Positions 36,511 through 45,540 of a DNA stretch of 64,000 nt are shown here, in pieces; within the stretch, counting starts at the first letter, position 1, and each line of letters begins with the position of its first letter. Source of the stretch: Microvirga sp052114605. Its GTDB lineage: Bacteria; Pseudomonadota; Alphaproteobacteria; Rhizobiales; Beijerinckiaceae. The position numbers and the translations under genes were made by a program. The notes under the pieces are model-generated. The model was given only the letters and a program-made list of their open reading frames with translations. It had not been told where the DNA came from and did no database searches. The stretch spans positions 62,001-126,000 of the forward strand of contig NZ_JBFRFB010000007.1 of the NCBI RefSeq assembly GCF_052114605.1, given 5' to 3'.

Positions 36511-37409
36511 TGCGGCTGCTCCCGGCTCTCGGCGGCCTGCTGCTGGCCGCCTCCATCACCTGCGCGCAGGCGGCGGAGCCCGATCTCGCCTATGGCGCCT
36601 ATCAGCGAGGCCTCTATCAGACCGCCTTCCGCGAGGCGAACCTGCGCCTGGAGAAGAACAAGAACGACGCCGCCGCAATGACCCTCCTGGGCGAGCTCTA
36701 CAACCAGGGCCTCGGGGTCGCGGCGGATGCGAAGAAGGCCGCCGAATGGTACCAGCTGGCGGCGCGGCGCGGTAATCCTCATGCCCTCGGCGCGCTTGGC
36801 CTCATGGCTCTGGACGGACGCGGGACGCCCAAAAACCCGGTTCAGGGCAAGGCCTGGCTGGAACAGGCCGCCGCCAAGGGCAACGCCGTCGCGGCCCATA
36901 ACCTCGCCTTGCTGCTGCTCACCAGCGGTTCCGACATGGACCTGGAACAGGCCATCGCCCTGCTGCGTCAGGCGTCTGACGCAGAAATCCCGGACGCGCA
37001 GCATGCGCTCGGCGTGCTCTACCTCCAGGGCCGCGGCGTCGCCAAGGACGCCTCGGAGGCCGCCCGCCTCTTCGAGCGCGCCGCCAGGAACGGCAGTTCG
37101 GTCGGCGAAGTGGAATACGCCATCCTGCTCTTCAACGGCGAGGGGGTGACGGCTTCGGAATCACAGGCCGCCCGCTATTTCCGCCGCGCCGCCGCGAAAG
37201 GCAGCGCCATCGCCCAGAACCGCCTCGCCCGCCTGCTCGTGGCCGGTCGCGGCGTGCCCGCTAACAAGGTTGATGCCGCCGCCTGGCACATCCTGGCTGC
37301 GGCTCAAGGCCTCGTCGATCCGTGGCTCGACAACGCGCTGAAGGACCTCTCCGCTGATGACCGCAAACGCGCCGAGAAGCTCGCCGCCGAGCGGCTCGGG
37401 ATGCGCTGA
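36510..37409 (+). CDS. Sel1-repeat periplasmic protein
   Basis: The 299-residue protein has a signal peptide (MRLLPALGGLLLAASITCAQA/AE). Six or so Sel1/TPR-like repeats follow (AMTLLGELYNQGLGVAADAKKAAEWY, HALGVLYLQGRGVAKDASEAARLF and others, each about 36 residues). Such solenoids act as periplasmic scaffolds. No catalytic domain is present. ATG 36510 overlaps the upstream stop, with GGCAGGAGG before it, so it is translationally coupled to the ThiE-like gene. Confidence 0.85.
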   Translation: MRLLPALGGLLLAASITCAQAAEPDLAYGAYQRGLYQTAFREANLRLEKNKNDAAAMTLLGELYNQGLGVAADAKKAAEWYQLAARRGNPHALGALGLMALDGRGTPKNPVQGKAWLEQAAAKGNAVAAHNLALLLLTSGSDMDLEQAIALLRQASDAEIPDAQHALGVLYLQGRGVAKDASEAARLFERAARNGSSVGEVEYAILLFNGEGVTASESQAARYFRRAAAKGSAIAQNRLARLLVAGRGVPANKVDAAAWHILAAAQGLVDPWLDNALKDLSADDRKRAEKLAAERLGMR

Positions 37410-37431
37410 CCCCACGAACTCGCGAAAACGC

Positions 37432-37463
37432 GGGATCAATTGAGCACCCGTTCTGTTGATCCC
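37432..37463. other. Inverted repeat upstream of the inositol-monophosphatase gene
   Basis: The arms GGGATCAA (37432-37439) and TTGATCCC (37456-37463) are separated by 16 bases. It could be an operator or a weak hairpin after the Sel1 gene; no T run follows. Confidence 0.35.
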
Positions 37464-37592
37464 ACGCTTGACGCAAACCCTCCCGTGGTCCATCGACCAC
37501 ATCAGATTAAACCCACCGCATTTTCGGACGGAAAACCGGTAGCCACTTTTCCTGAAAATGCTTGAATTCGCTCTTTGCCAGGACTTATCCCA

Positions 37593-38387
37593 ATGATCCG
37601 CTCGCCCCTCATGACCGTCATGACCGATGCCGTGATGAAGGCGTCGCGCTCCCTGAAGCGCGACTTCGGCGAGGTGGAGAATCTGCAGGTCTCCCGCAAG
37701 GGCCCCGGCGATTTCGTGTCCGCTGCCGACCGCAAGGCGGAGAAGATCCTGCGCGAGGCGCTGGAGAAAGCTCGCCCCGGCTACGGCTTCGTCATGGAGG
37801 AGCAGGGCGTCGTCCAAGGGACGGACACGAGCCATCGCTGGCATATCGACCCGCTCGACGGCACCACGAACTTCCTGCACGGCCTGCCGCAATTCGCCAT
37901 TTCCGTCGGCCTCGAGCGCGACGGCCAGATCGTGGCCGGCGTGATCTACGATCCCGCCAAGGACGAGCTGTTCATCGCCGAGAAGGGCAAGGGAGCCTAT
38001 CTCAACAACCGCCGCATCCGCGTGTCGGGCCGCGAGGACGTGGCCGATGCGGTGGTGGCCTGCGGCCTGCCCCATATCGGCAAAGGCGATCATGGCCTCT
38101 TCATGCGCGAATGCGTGGCCGTGATGGCCAATGTGGGCGGCATGCGCCGCTTCGGCGCGGCGGCCCTCGACCTCGCCTACGTGGCCTGCGGCCGTTTCGA
38201 CGCCTATTGGGAGCGCGGCCTGAACACCTGGGACATCGCGGCTGGCATCCTCATGGTGCGCGAGGCCGGCGGCTACGTGTCCGATGCGGACGGCATCCCC
38301 AACCCCATGGCGACGGGCTCCATCGCCTGCGGCAACGAGTTCATGCAGCGCGAGCTGCTCAAGATGCTGAAAAAGGCCAAGGGCTAA
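37593..38387 (+). CDS. Inositol monophosphatase family protein (SuhB-like)
   Basis: This is a 264-residue magnesium-dependent phosphatase. The metal-binding motifs of the family are present: EEQG near 69, the DPLDGTTNF core near 87 (WHIDPLDGTTNFLHGLP) and the C-terminal WDIAAG near 214. Substrates of the family include inositol phosphates, and NADP or fructose bisphosphate in some members. ATG 37593 is chosen because upstream candidates are TTG. It is monocistronic or loosely linked to the next pair. Confidence 0.92.
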   Translation: MIRSPLMTVMTDAVMKASRSLKRDFGEVENLQVSRKGPGDFVSAADRKAEKILREALEKARPGYGFVMEEQGVVQGTDTSHRWHIDPLDGTTNFLHGLPQFAISVGLERDGQIVAGVIYDPAKDELFIAEKGKGAYLNNRRIRVSGREDVADAVVACGLPHIGKGDHGLFMRECVAVMANVGGMRRFGAAALDLAYVACGRFDAYWERGLNTWDIAAGILMVREAGGYVSDADGIPNPMATGSIACGNEFMQRELLKMLKKAKG

Positions 38388-38503
38388 GCTCGAACCACCA
38401 TATTCCTGTTCGTGCCCGCATGAAGGCCGATGGTCGTGCTTGATCCGTCAAGCCGGGACGGCTCTAATGCGACCGTCCCGAAGCACGAAGACGCAGGATA
38501 ACA

Positions 38504-39463
38504 ATGGCGGACCAACCCCTTACCCCTCCGCGGATCTACCTGATCCGCATGGCGGTCTTTCTGGTTCTGGCGGGGTTTATCGCCTTTATCCTCTATCGTC
38601 AGATCTGGGAGGCCTTCCAGGCCAATCCCGGCCTGAACGCCTTGATCCTGGGCGTGATGTTCATCGGCATCGCGCTCGCCATCCGGCAGGTCTGGCGGCT
38701 TTTCCCAGAGATTCGCTGGGTCAACACGCTGCGCCAGACCGAGGAAGGGCTCGTCGCCCCCTCGCCGCCCGTGCTGCTCGCCCCCATGGCCACCTTCATC
38801 GGCAACCGGTCGGGCCAATCTCTTTCCATCGCCGCGACCCGCTCGCTGCTCGATTCGATCGGCGCGCGTCTCGATGAGGGCCGCGAGATCCTGCGCTACA
38901 TGGCGGGCCTGCTGGTCTTCCTCGGCCTGCTCGGCACCTTCTGGGGCCTCATCGACACCGTCGGCTCGGTCGGTCGCATCATCTCCTCTTTGAGGACCGG
39001 GCAGGATTCCGCCGTTCTCTTCGACGAGCTGAAGAATTCGCTCGCAGGCCCCCTGCAGGGCATGGGCCTGTCCTTCTCCGCCTCGCTCTTCGGCCTTGCC
39101 GGCTCCCTGGTTCTCGGCTTCCTCGATCTCCAGGCCGGCCAGGCGCAGAACCGCTTCTACACGGAGCTCGAGGATTGGCTGGCTACCTCCACCATGGATA
39201 CGCCCGCCGATACGTCCCTGCGCTCCAGCACCCCGCACGACCTGACGGTGGCCCTCAACCGGCTCACCGCCGCCGTGAACGACGGCGCGGGCGGGCGCGC
39301 GGCGACGCAGGCCATGGCCAATCTCGCCGAGGGCGTGCAGGGCCTCGTGCAGCATATGCGGGCCGAGCAGCAGATGATCCGCGACTGGGTGGAGGCTCAG
39401 GCCACCCGCGAGAAGGAGCTGAAGCAGGTGCTCGACCGCATCTCCCGTGAAAGGCTGCCCTGA
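38504..39463 (+). CDS. MotA/TolQ/ExbB-type channel subunit, non-flagellar
   Basis: The 319-residue protein has four hydrophobic helices (about 11-33, 45-62, 133-152, 185-207). The TM3 motif GLLGTFWGLIDTVGS is diagnostic of the MotA/TolQ/ExbB proton-channel superfamily. The C-terminal third (about 245-319) is soluble and helical. It is too large for TolQ and has no flagellar context. The stop overlaps the ATG of the MotB-like gene (TGATG), so the two form a stator-like complex. The role is unknown. Confidence 0.85.
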   Translation: MADQPLTPPRIYLIRMAVFLVLAGFIAFILYRQIWEAFQANPGLNALILGVMFIGIALAIRQVWRLFPEIRWVNTLRQTEEGLVAPSPPVLLAPMATFIGNRSGQSLSIAATRSLLDSIGARLDEGREILRYMAGLLVFLGLLGTFWGLIDTVGSVGRIISSLRTGQDSAVLFDELKNSLAGPLQGMGLSFSASLFGLAGSLVLGFLDLQAGQAQNRFYTELEDWLATSTMDTPADTSLRSSTPHDLTVALNRLTAAVNDGAGGRAATQAMANLAEGVQGLVQHMRAEQQMIRDWVEAQATREKELKQVLDRISRERLP

Positions 39464-40491
39464 TGCCGATCTCCAGCTCAGGCGGGCGCGGGCGCGGGCG
39501 CAGCAGCCAGATCAATTACTGGCCGGGCTTCGTGGATGCCCTGTCCACGCTGCTGCTCGCCATCATCTTCCTGATCTCGGTCTTTACCGTCGGCCAGTTC
39601 TTCCTGTCCCGTGAGCTCTCGGGCCGCGACACGGTATTGGACCGGCTCAACCGCCAGATCTCCGAGCTGACCGATCTTCTGTCCCTGGAGCGCTCGGGCC
39701 GCCGCACGCTGGAAGAGAACCTTGCATCCCTGACCACCACGCTTCGCGCCAACGAGGCCGAGCGGGCGCGGCTTCAGGGATTGCTGGAATCGGGCGGCGC
39801 GGCCCAGACTCAGGCGAGCGAACTCACCACCGCGCTCGAATCCGAAAAGCAGGCAACGGGCCGGGCGCTGAGCCAGGTCGAGATTCTCAACCAGCAGATC
39901 GCCGCCATGCGCCGCCAGCTCGCGGCGCTCGAAGAGGCCCTTTCGGCCTCCGAGAATCGGGACAAGGAAAGTCAGGCCCGCATCGCCGACCTCGGCAGCC
40001 GCCTCAATGTGGCTTTGGCTCAGCGGGTGCAGGAGCTGGCGCGCTATCGCTCCGACTTTTTCGGACGCTTGAGGCAGATCCTCGGCACCCGTCCCGACGT
40101 GCGCATCGTCGGCGACCGCTTCGTGTTCCAGTCCGAGGTGCTGTTCCCTGCCGGCCAAGCCTTCCTGCGACCCGAAGCCTCGGGAGAGATCGACCGTATC
40201 GCCAGCGCCCTCGTGGAACTCGAGAAGCAGGTTCCGCCGGATATCTCATGGGTGATCCGCGTGGACGGCCATACCGACCAGCGCCCCATCAACACCCCGC
40301 AATTCCCCTCGAACTGGGCTCTCTCTTCGGCACGCGCCATCGCGGTAGTGCAGGCGCTCATCGCAAGAGGCGTGCAGCCCCAGCATCTCGCGGCCGCAGG
40401 CTTCGGCGAGTTCCAGCCGCTCGACAACGGCACGACGGAAGAGGCCTATGCCCGCAACCGGCGCATCGAGCTGAAGCTGACGGAGCGGTAG
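39463..40491 (+). CDS. MotB/OmpA-type peptidoglycan-binding stator subunit
   Basis: The 342-residue protein has a basic Gly/Arg start (SSSGGRGRGRSSQ) and one TM helix (about 23-45). The helix contains Asp25 in FVDALSTLLL, equivalent to the ion-binding Asp of MotB. A long coiled coil follows (about 55-195), then an OmpA/MotB peptidoglycan-binding domain (about 225-340) with HTDQRP near 270 and RNRRIELKL at the end. With the upstream channel gene it makes a complete ion-driven, wall-anchored motor pair. No flagellar or secretion genes are nearby. Confidence 0.87.
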   Translation: MPISSSGGRGRGRSSQINYWPGFVDALSTLLLAIIFLISVFTVGQFFLSRELSGRDTVLDRLNRQISELTDLLSLERSGRRTLEENLASLTTTLRANEAERARLQGLLESGGAAQTQASELTTALESEKQATGRALSQVEILNQQIAAMRRQLAALEEALSASENRDKESQARIADLGSRLNVALAQRVQELARYRSDFFGRLRQILGTRPDVRIVGDRFVFQSEVLFPAGQAFLRPEASGEIDRIASALVELEKQVPPDISWVIRVDGHTDQRPINTPQFPSNWALSSARAIAVVQALIARGVQPQHLAAAGFGEFQPLDNGTTEEAYARNRRIELKLTER

Positions 40492-40494
40492 GTT

Positions 40495-40674
40495 TCAGAT
40501 GTCCTTCCCCAGCGCCCGGGCGACGTCCTTCACCTGGACGCCGACGCGCCTGACGGTGGCGAGCAACTCCTTGCGGGGCACGTTCCAGCGGTCGGACCAA
40601 TAGCGCAGATCCCAATCCTCATAGGCGTTGATGTGGGGCGAATCCTGAGGATGCCGCCGTGAGCAAGCCGTCAT
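40495..40674 (-). CDS. DUF3606-like small protein
   Basis: This is a 59-residue protein, ATG 40674 with GGGAGG six bases upstream. The core NAYEDWDLRYWSDRWNVPRK and KDVARALGK matches the DUF3606 pattern (a small helical protein that reads xYWxxxxxVxxxxL...AxxLG). The function is unknown. It is convergent with the MotB-like gene, with a three-base gap between stops. Confidence 0.75.
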   Translation of the reverse strand: MTACSRRHPQDSPHINAYEDWDLRYWSDRWNVPRKELLATVRRVGVQVKDVARALGKDI

Positions 40675-40758
40675 GCCCAACCTCCCTTTTGGACGAGCCG
40701 GTCTTGCGCCGGTTTCATGTCAACAGAGAGTAGGGAGAATTGGTTCGCCGAAAAGTCC

Positions 40759-42558
40759 CTATTCCGCAGCGATGATGTGATCTTCCGAAGCAGTGAACTG
40801 GAGACGCGCGAGCCTTGCATAGAGGCCGCCCTCCGCGAGCAGGGTCTCGTGAGTCCCCTCCTCCACGATGAGCCCCTTGTCCATCACCAGGATACGGTCG
40901 GCGGAGCGGACCGTGGCGAGGCGGTGGGCGATGACCAGCGTCGTGCGCCCTTCCATGAGGCGGTCGAGGGCTTCCTGGACCTTGCGCTCGCTCTCCGCGT
41001 CGAGCGCCGAAGTAGCCTCGTCGAGCAGCAGGATCGGTGCGTTCTTCAGGATCGCACGGGCGATGGCGAGGCGCTGCCGCTGTCCGCCCGAGAGTGTCAC
41101 CCCGCGCTCGCCGATCTGGGTTCCATAGCCCTGCGGCAAGGCCTGGATGAACCCGTCGGCGGAAGCGAGTTCCGCCGCGTGGCGTACCTCCTCCTCGCTG
41201 GCTTCGGGACGACCGTAGCGGATATTGTCGAGGACGCTCGCGGCGAAGATCGTCGGCTCCTGCGGCACCAGGGCCATGCGGGCGCGAAAGGCTGCAGGAT
41301 CAGCTTCGGTGACCGGCACCCCATCGACCCGGATCATACCGCTCTGAGGATCGTAGAAGCGCAGCAGCAGTTGGAGGATCGTGCTCTTGCCCGCCCCCGA
41401 CGGCCCGACGATGGCGACCCGCTCGCCCGAGGCCACGGAAAAGCTCAGGCCATGGACGGCGCGCTGCTCGGAGCGGGTGGGATAGGCGAAATGCACGCCC
41501 TCGAATGCCACAGTGCCGGGCGAGGGTTGCGGCAAGGGCTTGGGGTTTTTCGGCGCCTCGATGGCGGGCTTCGCCTCCAGGATCTCGCCCAGACGCTCGG
41601 CGGCGCCCGCTGCCTGCGCCAATTCGCCGTAGACCTCCGAGAGCTGGCCCAGCGAGCTTGCGGCAAAGACCGCATAGAGCACGAATTGCGAAAGCCGCCC
41701 GCCGGTCATGGCGCCCGCGAGCACATCCTGCGCGCCGTACCAGAGAACGCCGACGACGCTGGCCGAGACCATGAAGATGCCCGCACCCGTCAGGAAAGCC
41801 CGCATGGTGGTGGAGAGCCGAGCCGCGTCGAAGGCCTCTTCAGCGGCAAGCGAGAACTGGGACGCGGTAAGCCGTTCCATGCCGAAGGCCTGCATGGTCC
41901 GGACCGCGCCGATGGCCTCCGCCGCATAGGCCGAGGCATCTGCGAGCCTGTCCTGGGCCGCCCGGGAACGCCGCCGTACGGCGCGCCCCGACAGGACGAG
42001 GGGCAGCACGATCAGCGGAATGGCCAGGAGGACGAGGGCCGAGAGCTTGGGGCTCGTGATGATCATGAGCGTCACCGCGCCCAGGAACAGGAAGAGGTTG
42101 CGCAGCGCGATGGAGATGCTGACCCCGAAGGCCGCTTTGACCTGGGTCGTGTCGGCGGTGAGCCGCGACACGATTTCTCCGCTGCGGGTCTGGTCGAAAA
42201 AGGCCGGGTCGAGGGAGGTCAGGTGCCTAAATACGGCGGAACGCAGATCCGCCACCACCCGCTCGCCCAGGGTGATGACGAGGTAGTAGCGCAGCGCGCT
42301 CGACACCGCGAGCACGGCCACCACCCCAAGAAGGAGGATGAAATAGGCGTCGATGTAGGTGCGCCCCGCATCCGTGAAGCCGAAATCCACCACCCGCCGC
42401 ACGGCCACCGGCACCACGAGCGTGGCGGCGGAAGCCATGGTCAGCGCCGCCAGCGCGCCCATGATCCGGCCCTTGTAAGCGAGGCCGTAGGGAACGAGCG
42501 GTTTCAGGGCGCTGAGCGCGGCTTTGGGACGGTTCTGGGCGGAAGGCAAATCGGCCAT
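40759..42558 (-). CDS. ABC exporter, fused permease and ATPase
   Basis: This is a 599-residue half-transporter. Six TM helices span about 28-315. The nucleotide-binding domain (about 350-585) has Walker A GPSGAGKS near 393, the signature LSGGQRQRLAIARA near 498 and Walker B ILLLDEATSALD near 520. It fits the MsbA/multidrug exporter group (lipid or drug flippase, homodimer); the substrate is not assignable. A poorly conserved N-terminus (MADLPSAQNRPKAAL) precedes TM1. It is monocistronic and divergent from rpmE. Confidence 0.92.
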   Translation of the reverse strand: MADLPSAQNRPKAALSALKPLVPYGLAYKGRIMGALAALTMASAATLVVPVAVRRVVDFGFTDAGRTYIDAYFILLLGVVAVLAVSSALRYYLVITLGERVVADLRSAVFRHLTSLDPAFFDQTRSGEIVSRLTADTTQVKAAFGVSISIALRNLFLFLGAVTLMIITSPKLSALVLLAIPLIVLPLVLSGRAVRRRSRAAQDRLADASAYAAEAIGAVRTMQAFGMERLTASQFSLAAEEAFDAARLSTTMRAFLTGAGIFMVSASVVGVLWYGAQDVLAGAMTGGRLSQFVLYAVFAASSLGQLSEVYGELAQAAGAAERLGEILEAKPAIEAPKNPKPLPQPSPGTVAFEGVHFAYPTRSEQRAVHGLSFSVASGERVAIVGPSGAGKSTILQLLLRFYDPQSGMIRVDGVPVTEADPAAFRARMALVPQEPTIFAASVLDNIRYGRPEASEEEVRHAAELASADGFIQALPQGYGTQIGERGVTLSGGQRQRLAIARAILKNAPILLLDEATSALDAESERKVQEALDRLMEGRTTLVIAHRLATVRSADRILVMDKGLIVEEGTHETLLAEGGLYARLARLQFTASEDHIIAAE

Positions 42559-42814
42559 GGCATCCTTCGTTTCAGGAATTCACTGATGAGAGCCGTTTCC
42601 TATGGCACGGGAAACAGCCGTTTTCTTTGAGGTGCCGCAATTTTTGACGATGAACCCGATCACTTCGCCGAAAAATGCTCCAAGGCCGTTTAACACCTTT
42701 GCCCCGGCTTGTTTCAAGGTTCTAAGTGAGGTATAGGCGCGCATTCATCAATTCAGGCTCGATCTTACGCTGCGGGCTGACCAGATGTGGCTGGCCGCAA
42801 GAAGGACTATGGCA

Positions 42815-43048
42815 ATGGCGCGCAAAGAAACCGATCACCCCGACTACCACTTCATCAAGGTGGTCCTGACCAACGGCACCGAGTACACCACCCGCTCGAC
42901 CTACGGCAAAGAGGGCGACACCCTCAACCTCGACATCGATCCCAGCACCCACCCGGCCTGGACCGGCGGTTCGCAGCAGCTGCTCGACCGCGGTGGCCGC
43001 GTGTCGCGCTTCACCTCGCGCTTCGGCAACCTGGGCGCCAAGAAGTAA
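42815..43048 (+). CDS. rpmE: 50S ribosomal protein L31
   Basis: This is a 77-residue ribosomal protein with the L31 core HPDYHFIKVVLTNGTEY, KEGDTLNLDID and HPAWTGG. It contains no cysteines, so it is the non-zinc form usual in this class. ATG 42815 is chosen because AAGGA lies eight bases upstream; ATG 42809 would be only two bases from it. It is followed by a strong terminator. Confidence 0.96.
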   Translation: MARKETDHPDYHFIKVVLTNGTEYTTRSTYGKEGDTLNLDIDPSTHPAWTGGSQQLLDRGGRVSRFTSRFGNLGAKK

Positions 43049-43080
43049 TCCGGCTACGCCGGACACTTCATCAGGAATGC

Positions 43081-43115
43081 AAAAAGCCCCGCTTTGGCGG
43101 GGCTTTTTCTTTTTG
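43081..43115 (+). terminator. Intrinsic terminator after rpmE
   Basis: A perfect 12-bp stem AAAAAGCCCCGC / GCGGGGCTTTTT with a TTTG loop is followed by a further T-rich run. Confidence 0.93.
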
Positions 43116-43130
43116 AGCAATTATGATTGC

Positions 43131-43225
43131 CCCTCGTCTTTCGAGACGCCTGCTCCGCAGGCTCCTCAATATCTAGCCGATAAAGCGCCGGCAGCCCTCC
43201 TCCCCCTTGAGGGGAGGGAAACAAG
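43131..43225. repeat. Fragments of families C and A
   Basis: 43131-43174 carries a degenerate half of family C (CCCTCGTCTTTCGAGACG...CTCCGCAGGCTCCTCA). 43193-43225 carries one family A hairpin (CCTCCTCCCCCTTGAGGGGAGGG). Both look like decayed remnants between rpmE and rcdA. Confidence 0.6.
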
Positions 43226-43276
43226 TGCTTTATCCTTCACAGCTGGACACTAAGGATAAGGACTGGAGTGCGGCCC

Positions 43277-43807
43277 CTACTCCGCTGGAGCAAATGCCCG
43301 CTGGAGCATGCCGAGCTGAGCCGCGACCGGGTTTACGCCCTGCGGGCGTGGCGGGGCTTCCGTCTCCGACAGAAGCCGCTCGAGATGCAGGATGCGGGCG
43401 TGGAGGCGGGTGGCGAGGCCGATCAGCTCGCGCAGGCGGGCGGGAAGGGCCTCGTATTCGCGGAGCGTGGTCGTGGTGTCGTGGGAGTTGAGGCGAACTC
43501 GGGCCTTCTCGGTCTGGGCCTGATCGGGGGTGATTTCCCCTTCCGCCAGCGCCCGCTGGAGCAGGAGCCAGGAGGCGATCTGCATGAGGCGGGTGGTCAG
43601 GCGCATGCTCTCGCTGGCATAGGCGACGCTCTCCTCACGGGGCAGACGGCGGGATTCCTCGCGGCCCGCGCCGTCGAGATAGGCAGCCGTCTCCTCGATC
43701 AGCTCCATGCCTTCCTGGAACAGGGCCTTGAAGGCCTCCGAACCCACGAAGTTCTGGCCGAAGCGCACCGGATCGATATCAAGTTTGACCACGTCGGGCT
43801 CGTGCAA
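43277..43807 (-). CDS. rcdA: RcdA family protein (DUF1465)
   Basis: RcdA is a ClpXP adaptor that in Caulobacter helps degrade CtrA during the cell cycle. The 176-residue all-helical protein matches the DUF1465/RcdA family (FGQNFVGSEAFKALFQEGMELIEETAAYLDG split over the first helices, then MRLTTRLMQIASWLLLQRALAEGE). The tail is disordered, as in RcdA. The start is TTG at 43807 with GGGAGA upstream; the next in-frame candidates are GTG codons for Val6 and Val7. It is the neighbour of the DUF1192 gene. Confidence 0.85.
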   Translation of the reverse strand: MHEPDVVKLDIDPVRFGQNFVGSEAFKALFQEGMELIEETAAYLDGAGREESRRLPREESVAYASESMRLTTRLMQIASWLLLQRALAEGEITPDQAQTEKARVRLNSHDTTTTLREYEALPARLRELIGLATRLHARILHLERLLSETEAPPRPQGVNPVAAQLGMLQRAFAPAE

Positions 43808-43978
43808 GAGACCGTCTCCCAGGGAATTGGTCCGGCCTCATGCGCCGGAGAAGTTCGATATGGGAGGGAGTATAGAACGCGCCGGCGGAGGATGCCTCGG
43901 TAACCTCTTCTTAAGGTTAAGCCGGCTTAAGCGATGAACCTTGCCTCAAAAAGCGAGCCGCGCGATGCGGCTCGAGTC

Positions 43979-44093
43979 TAAAGCATCGGACCCAAAAGTG
44001 GACTTGCACTTTTGGGATCGATCCGATGCTTCCCTATAAGTGAGAGCATCGTACGCCCAAAAACCGGGTCCACTTTTTCTGACGATGCTCTTA
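43979..44093. repeat. Family E palindromic repeat
   Basis: AAGCATCGGACCCAAAAGTGGACTTGCACTTTTGGGATCGATCCGATGCTT (split here for reading) is a long inverted repeat centred near 44007. A second arm follows, AGAGCATCGTACGCCC...GTCCACTTTTTCTGACGATGCTC. It lies in the 384-base gene-free stretch between rcdA and the DUF1192 gene; no ORF is credible there. Confidence 0.8.
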
Positions 44094-44191
44094 CAGGGAT
44101 GCATCGAACAAGAGTGGGAGGAAGACCACTCTCATATCCGGTGGGAGAAACCGGACGCCTTCATGAGGCGCCCGAATCTCTTAAAGAGCCG

Positions 44192-44398
44192 TTAACCCTG
44201 ACCGAGCTTGAAGAAGGCGCTGGCGGCCTCGCGGGAATTTTCCTTCGAGGCTTTCGCCTCCTTCAGGCGGGCGATTTCCCGCTCCAGCATCGCAACGCGC
44301 TCGTCGAGCTCGTCGACGGACAGCATCGACAGGTCCTGGCCGATCTGGTGCCCGGTGACCGCCGGGCGGGGCTCGTCGGCGAAGGGGTCGAAGGCCAT
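44192..44398 (-). CDS. DUF1192 family protein
   Basis: This is a 68-residue protein starting MAFDPFADEPRP. A predicted coiled coil (SVDELDERVAMLEREIARLKEA, about 27-49) is the hallmark of DUF1192. ATG 44398 has AAGGAGGAGA just upstream. The function is unknown; in Hyphomicrobiales it usually sits beside rcdA and a quinone oxidoreductase, as here. Confidence 0.88.
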   Translation of the reverse strand: MAFDPFADEPRPAVTGHQIGQDLSMLSVDELDERVAMLEREIARLKEAKASKENSREAASAFFKLGQG

Positions 44399-44500
44399 GG
44401 CATTCTCCTCCTTGGGTTGATTTGTCGTCGAACTTAATCCGGCATGCACGCCTTGCCAACTTTGCCCTATATGGGCGGAGCTTGACCAAAGGAGGGAAGA

Positions 44501-45499
44501 ATGACGCCGATTCCAAGCACGATGCGCGCGGTGATTACTGACGGAAGCGGCGGCCCGGAGGTCCTGAAGCTGGTCGAGCGGCCCGTGCCCCAGCCCGGCG
44601 AGGGGGAAATCCTGGTCAGGATCAAGGCCGCGGGCATCAACCGCCCCGACGTGATCCAGAGGCAGGGCGGCTATCCGCCGCCGCCCGGCGCCTCGGACAT
44701 TCTGGGCCTCGAATTCGCGGGCGAGATCGTGGCGCTGGGCAAGAGCGCAACGCGCTTCAAGCCGGGCGACAGGGTGATGGCTCTCGTGGCGGGCGGCGCC
44801 TATGCGGAATATGCCGTCGTCCACGAGACGAACGCCCTCCCCATCCCCGAAGGGCTCTCCTGGGAGGAAGCCGGCGCGGTGCCGGAGACCACTTTCACGG
44901 TCTGGACCAACGTGTTCGAGCGCGGCCGCCTGAAGGCCGGGGAGACGCTGCTCCTCCATGGCGGCACCTCCGGCATCGGCACCACGGCGATCCAGCTCGC
45001 CAAGGCTCTCAGCGCCAAGGTGATCGCGACCGCAGGCTCTGCCGACAAGTGCGACGCCTGCACCCGCCTCGGCGCGGATGTGGCTGTGAACTACCGGAAC
45101 CAGGATTTCGTGGCCGCCGTGAAGGAGGCCACGGGCGGCCGGGGCGCCGACGTGATCCTCGACATGGTGGGCGGCGACTACATTCCCCGCAATTACGAGG
45201 CTGCCGCTCAGGATGGGCGGATCGTCCAGATCGCCTTCCTTCAGGGAAGCAAGGTCGAGCTCGATTTCCGCCGCCTCATGCTCAAGCGCCTGACCCATAC
45301 GGGCTCGACCCTGCGCTCCCGCACGGTGCTGGAAAAATCCGCCATCGCCCAGGACCTCGAAGCCAAGGTGTTGCCGTTGCTGGCCAAGGGCCTCTGCAAG
45401 CCCGTGATGGATTCGACTTTCGCCTTCGAGGACGTGGCCAAGGCCCATGCCCGCATGGACGGGGGCGAGCATATCGGGAAGATCGTCTTGCGGTTTTAG
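44501..45499 (+). CDS. NAD(P)H quinone oxidoreductase, zeta-crystallin type
   Basis: This is a 332-residue medium-chain reductase without the zinc sites of alcohol dehydrogenases. The N-terminal catalytic domain has GINRPDVIQRQGGYPPPPG near 45. The NAD(P)-binding domain has LLHGGTSGIGTTAIQLAK near 149. Such enzymes reduce quinones or enones (TIGR02824/PIG3-like). ATG 44501 follows GGAGGGA. It is divergent from the DUF1192 gene across 102 bases. Confidence 0.92.
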   Translation: MTPIPSTMRAVITDGSGGPEVLKLVERPVPQPGEGEILVRIKAAGINRPDVIQRQGGYPPPPGASDILGLEFAGEIVALGKSATRFKPGDRVMALVAGGAYAEYAVVHETNALPIPEGLSWEEAGAVPETTFTVWTNVFERGRLKAGETLLLHGGTSGIGTTAIQLAKALSAKVIATAGSADKCDACTRLGADVAVNYRNQDFVAAVKEATGGRGADVILDMVGGDYIPRNYEAAAQDGRIVQIAFLQGSKVELDFRRLMLKRLTHTGSTLRSRTVLEKSAIAQDLEAKVLPLLAKGLCKPVMDSTFAFEDVAKAHARMDGGEHIGKIVLRF

Positions 45500-45540
45500 C
45501 GTGCCGGAGGCCCCAAGAATTTGGCCCATAGTGGTGTGAC

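Noticed and set aside
38504..40491. Zorya-type anti-phage system (ZorA/ZorB)
   Set aside because: The channel/OmpA pair fits the fold, but the A subunit is short (319 residues), no ZorC, ZorD or ZorE-like gene follows, and the neighbours are housekeeping genes.
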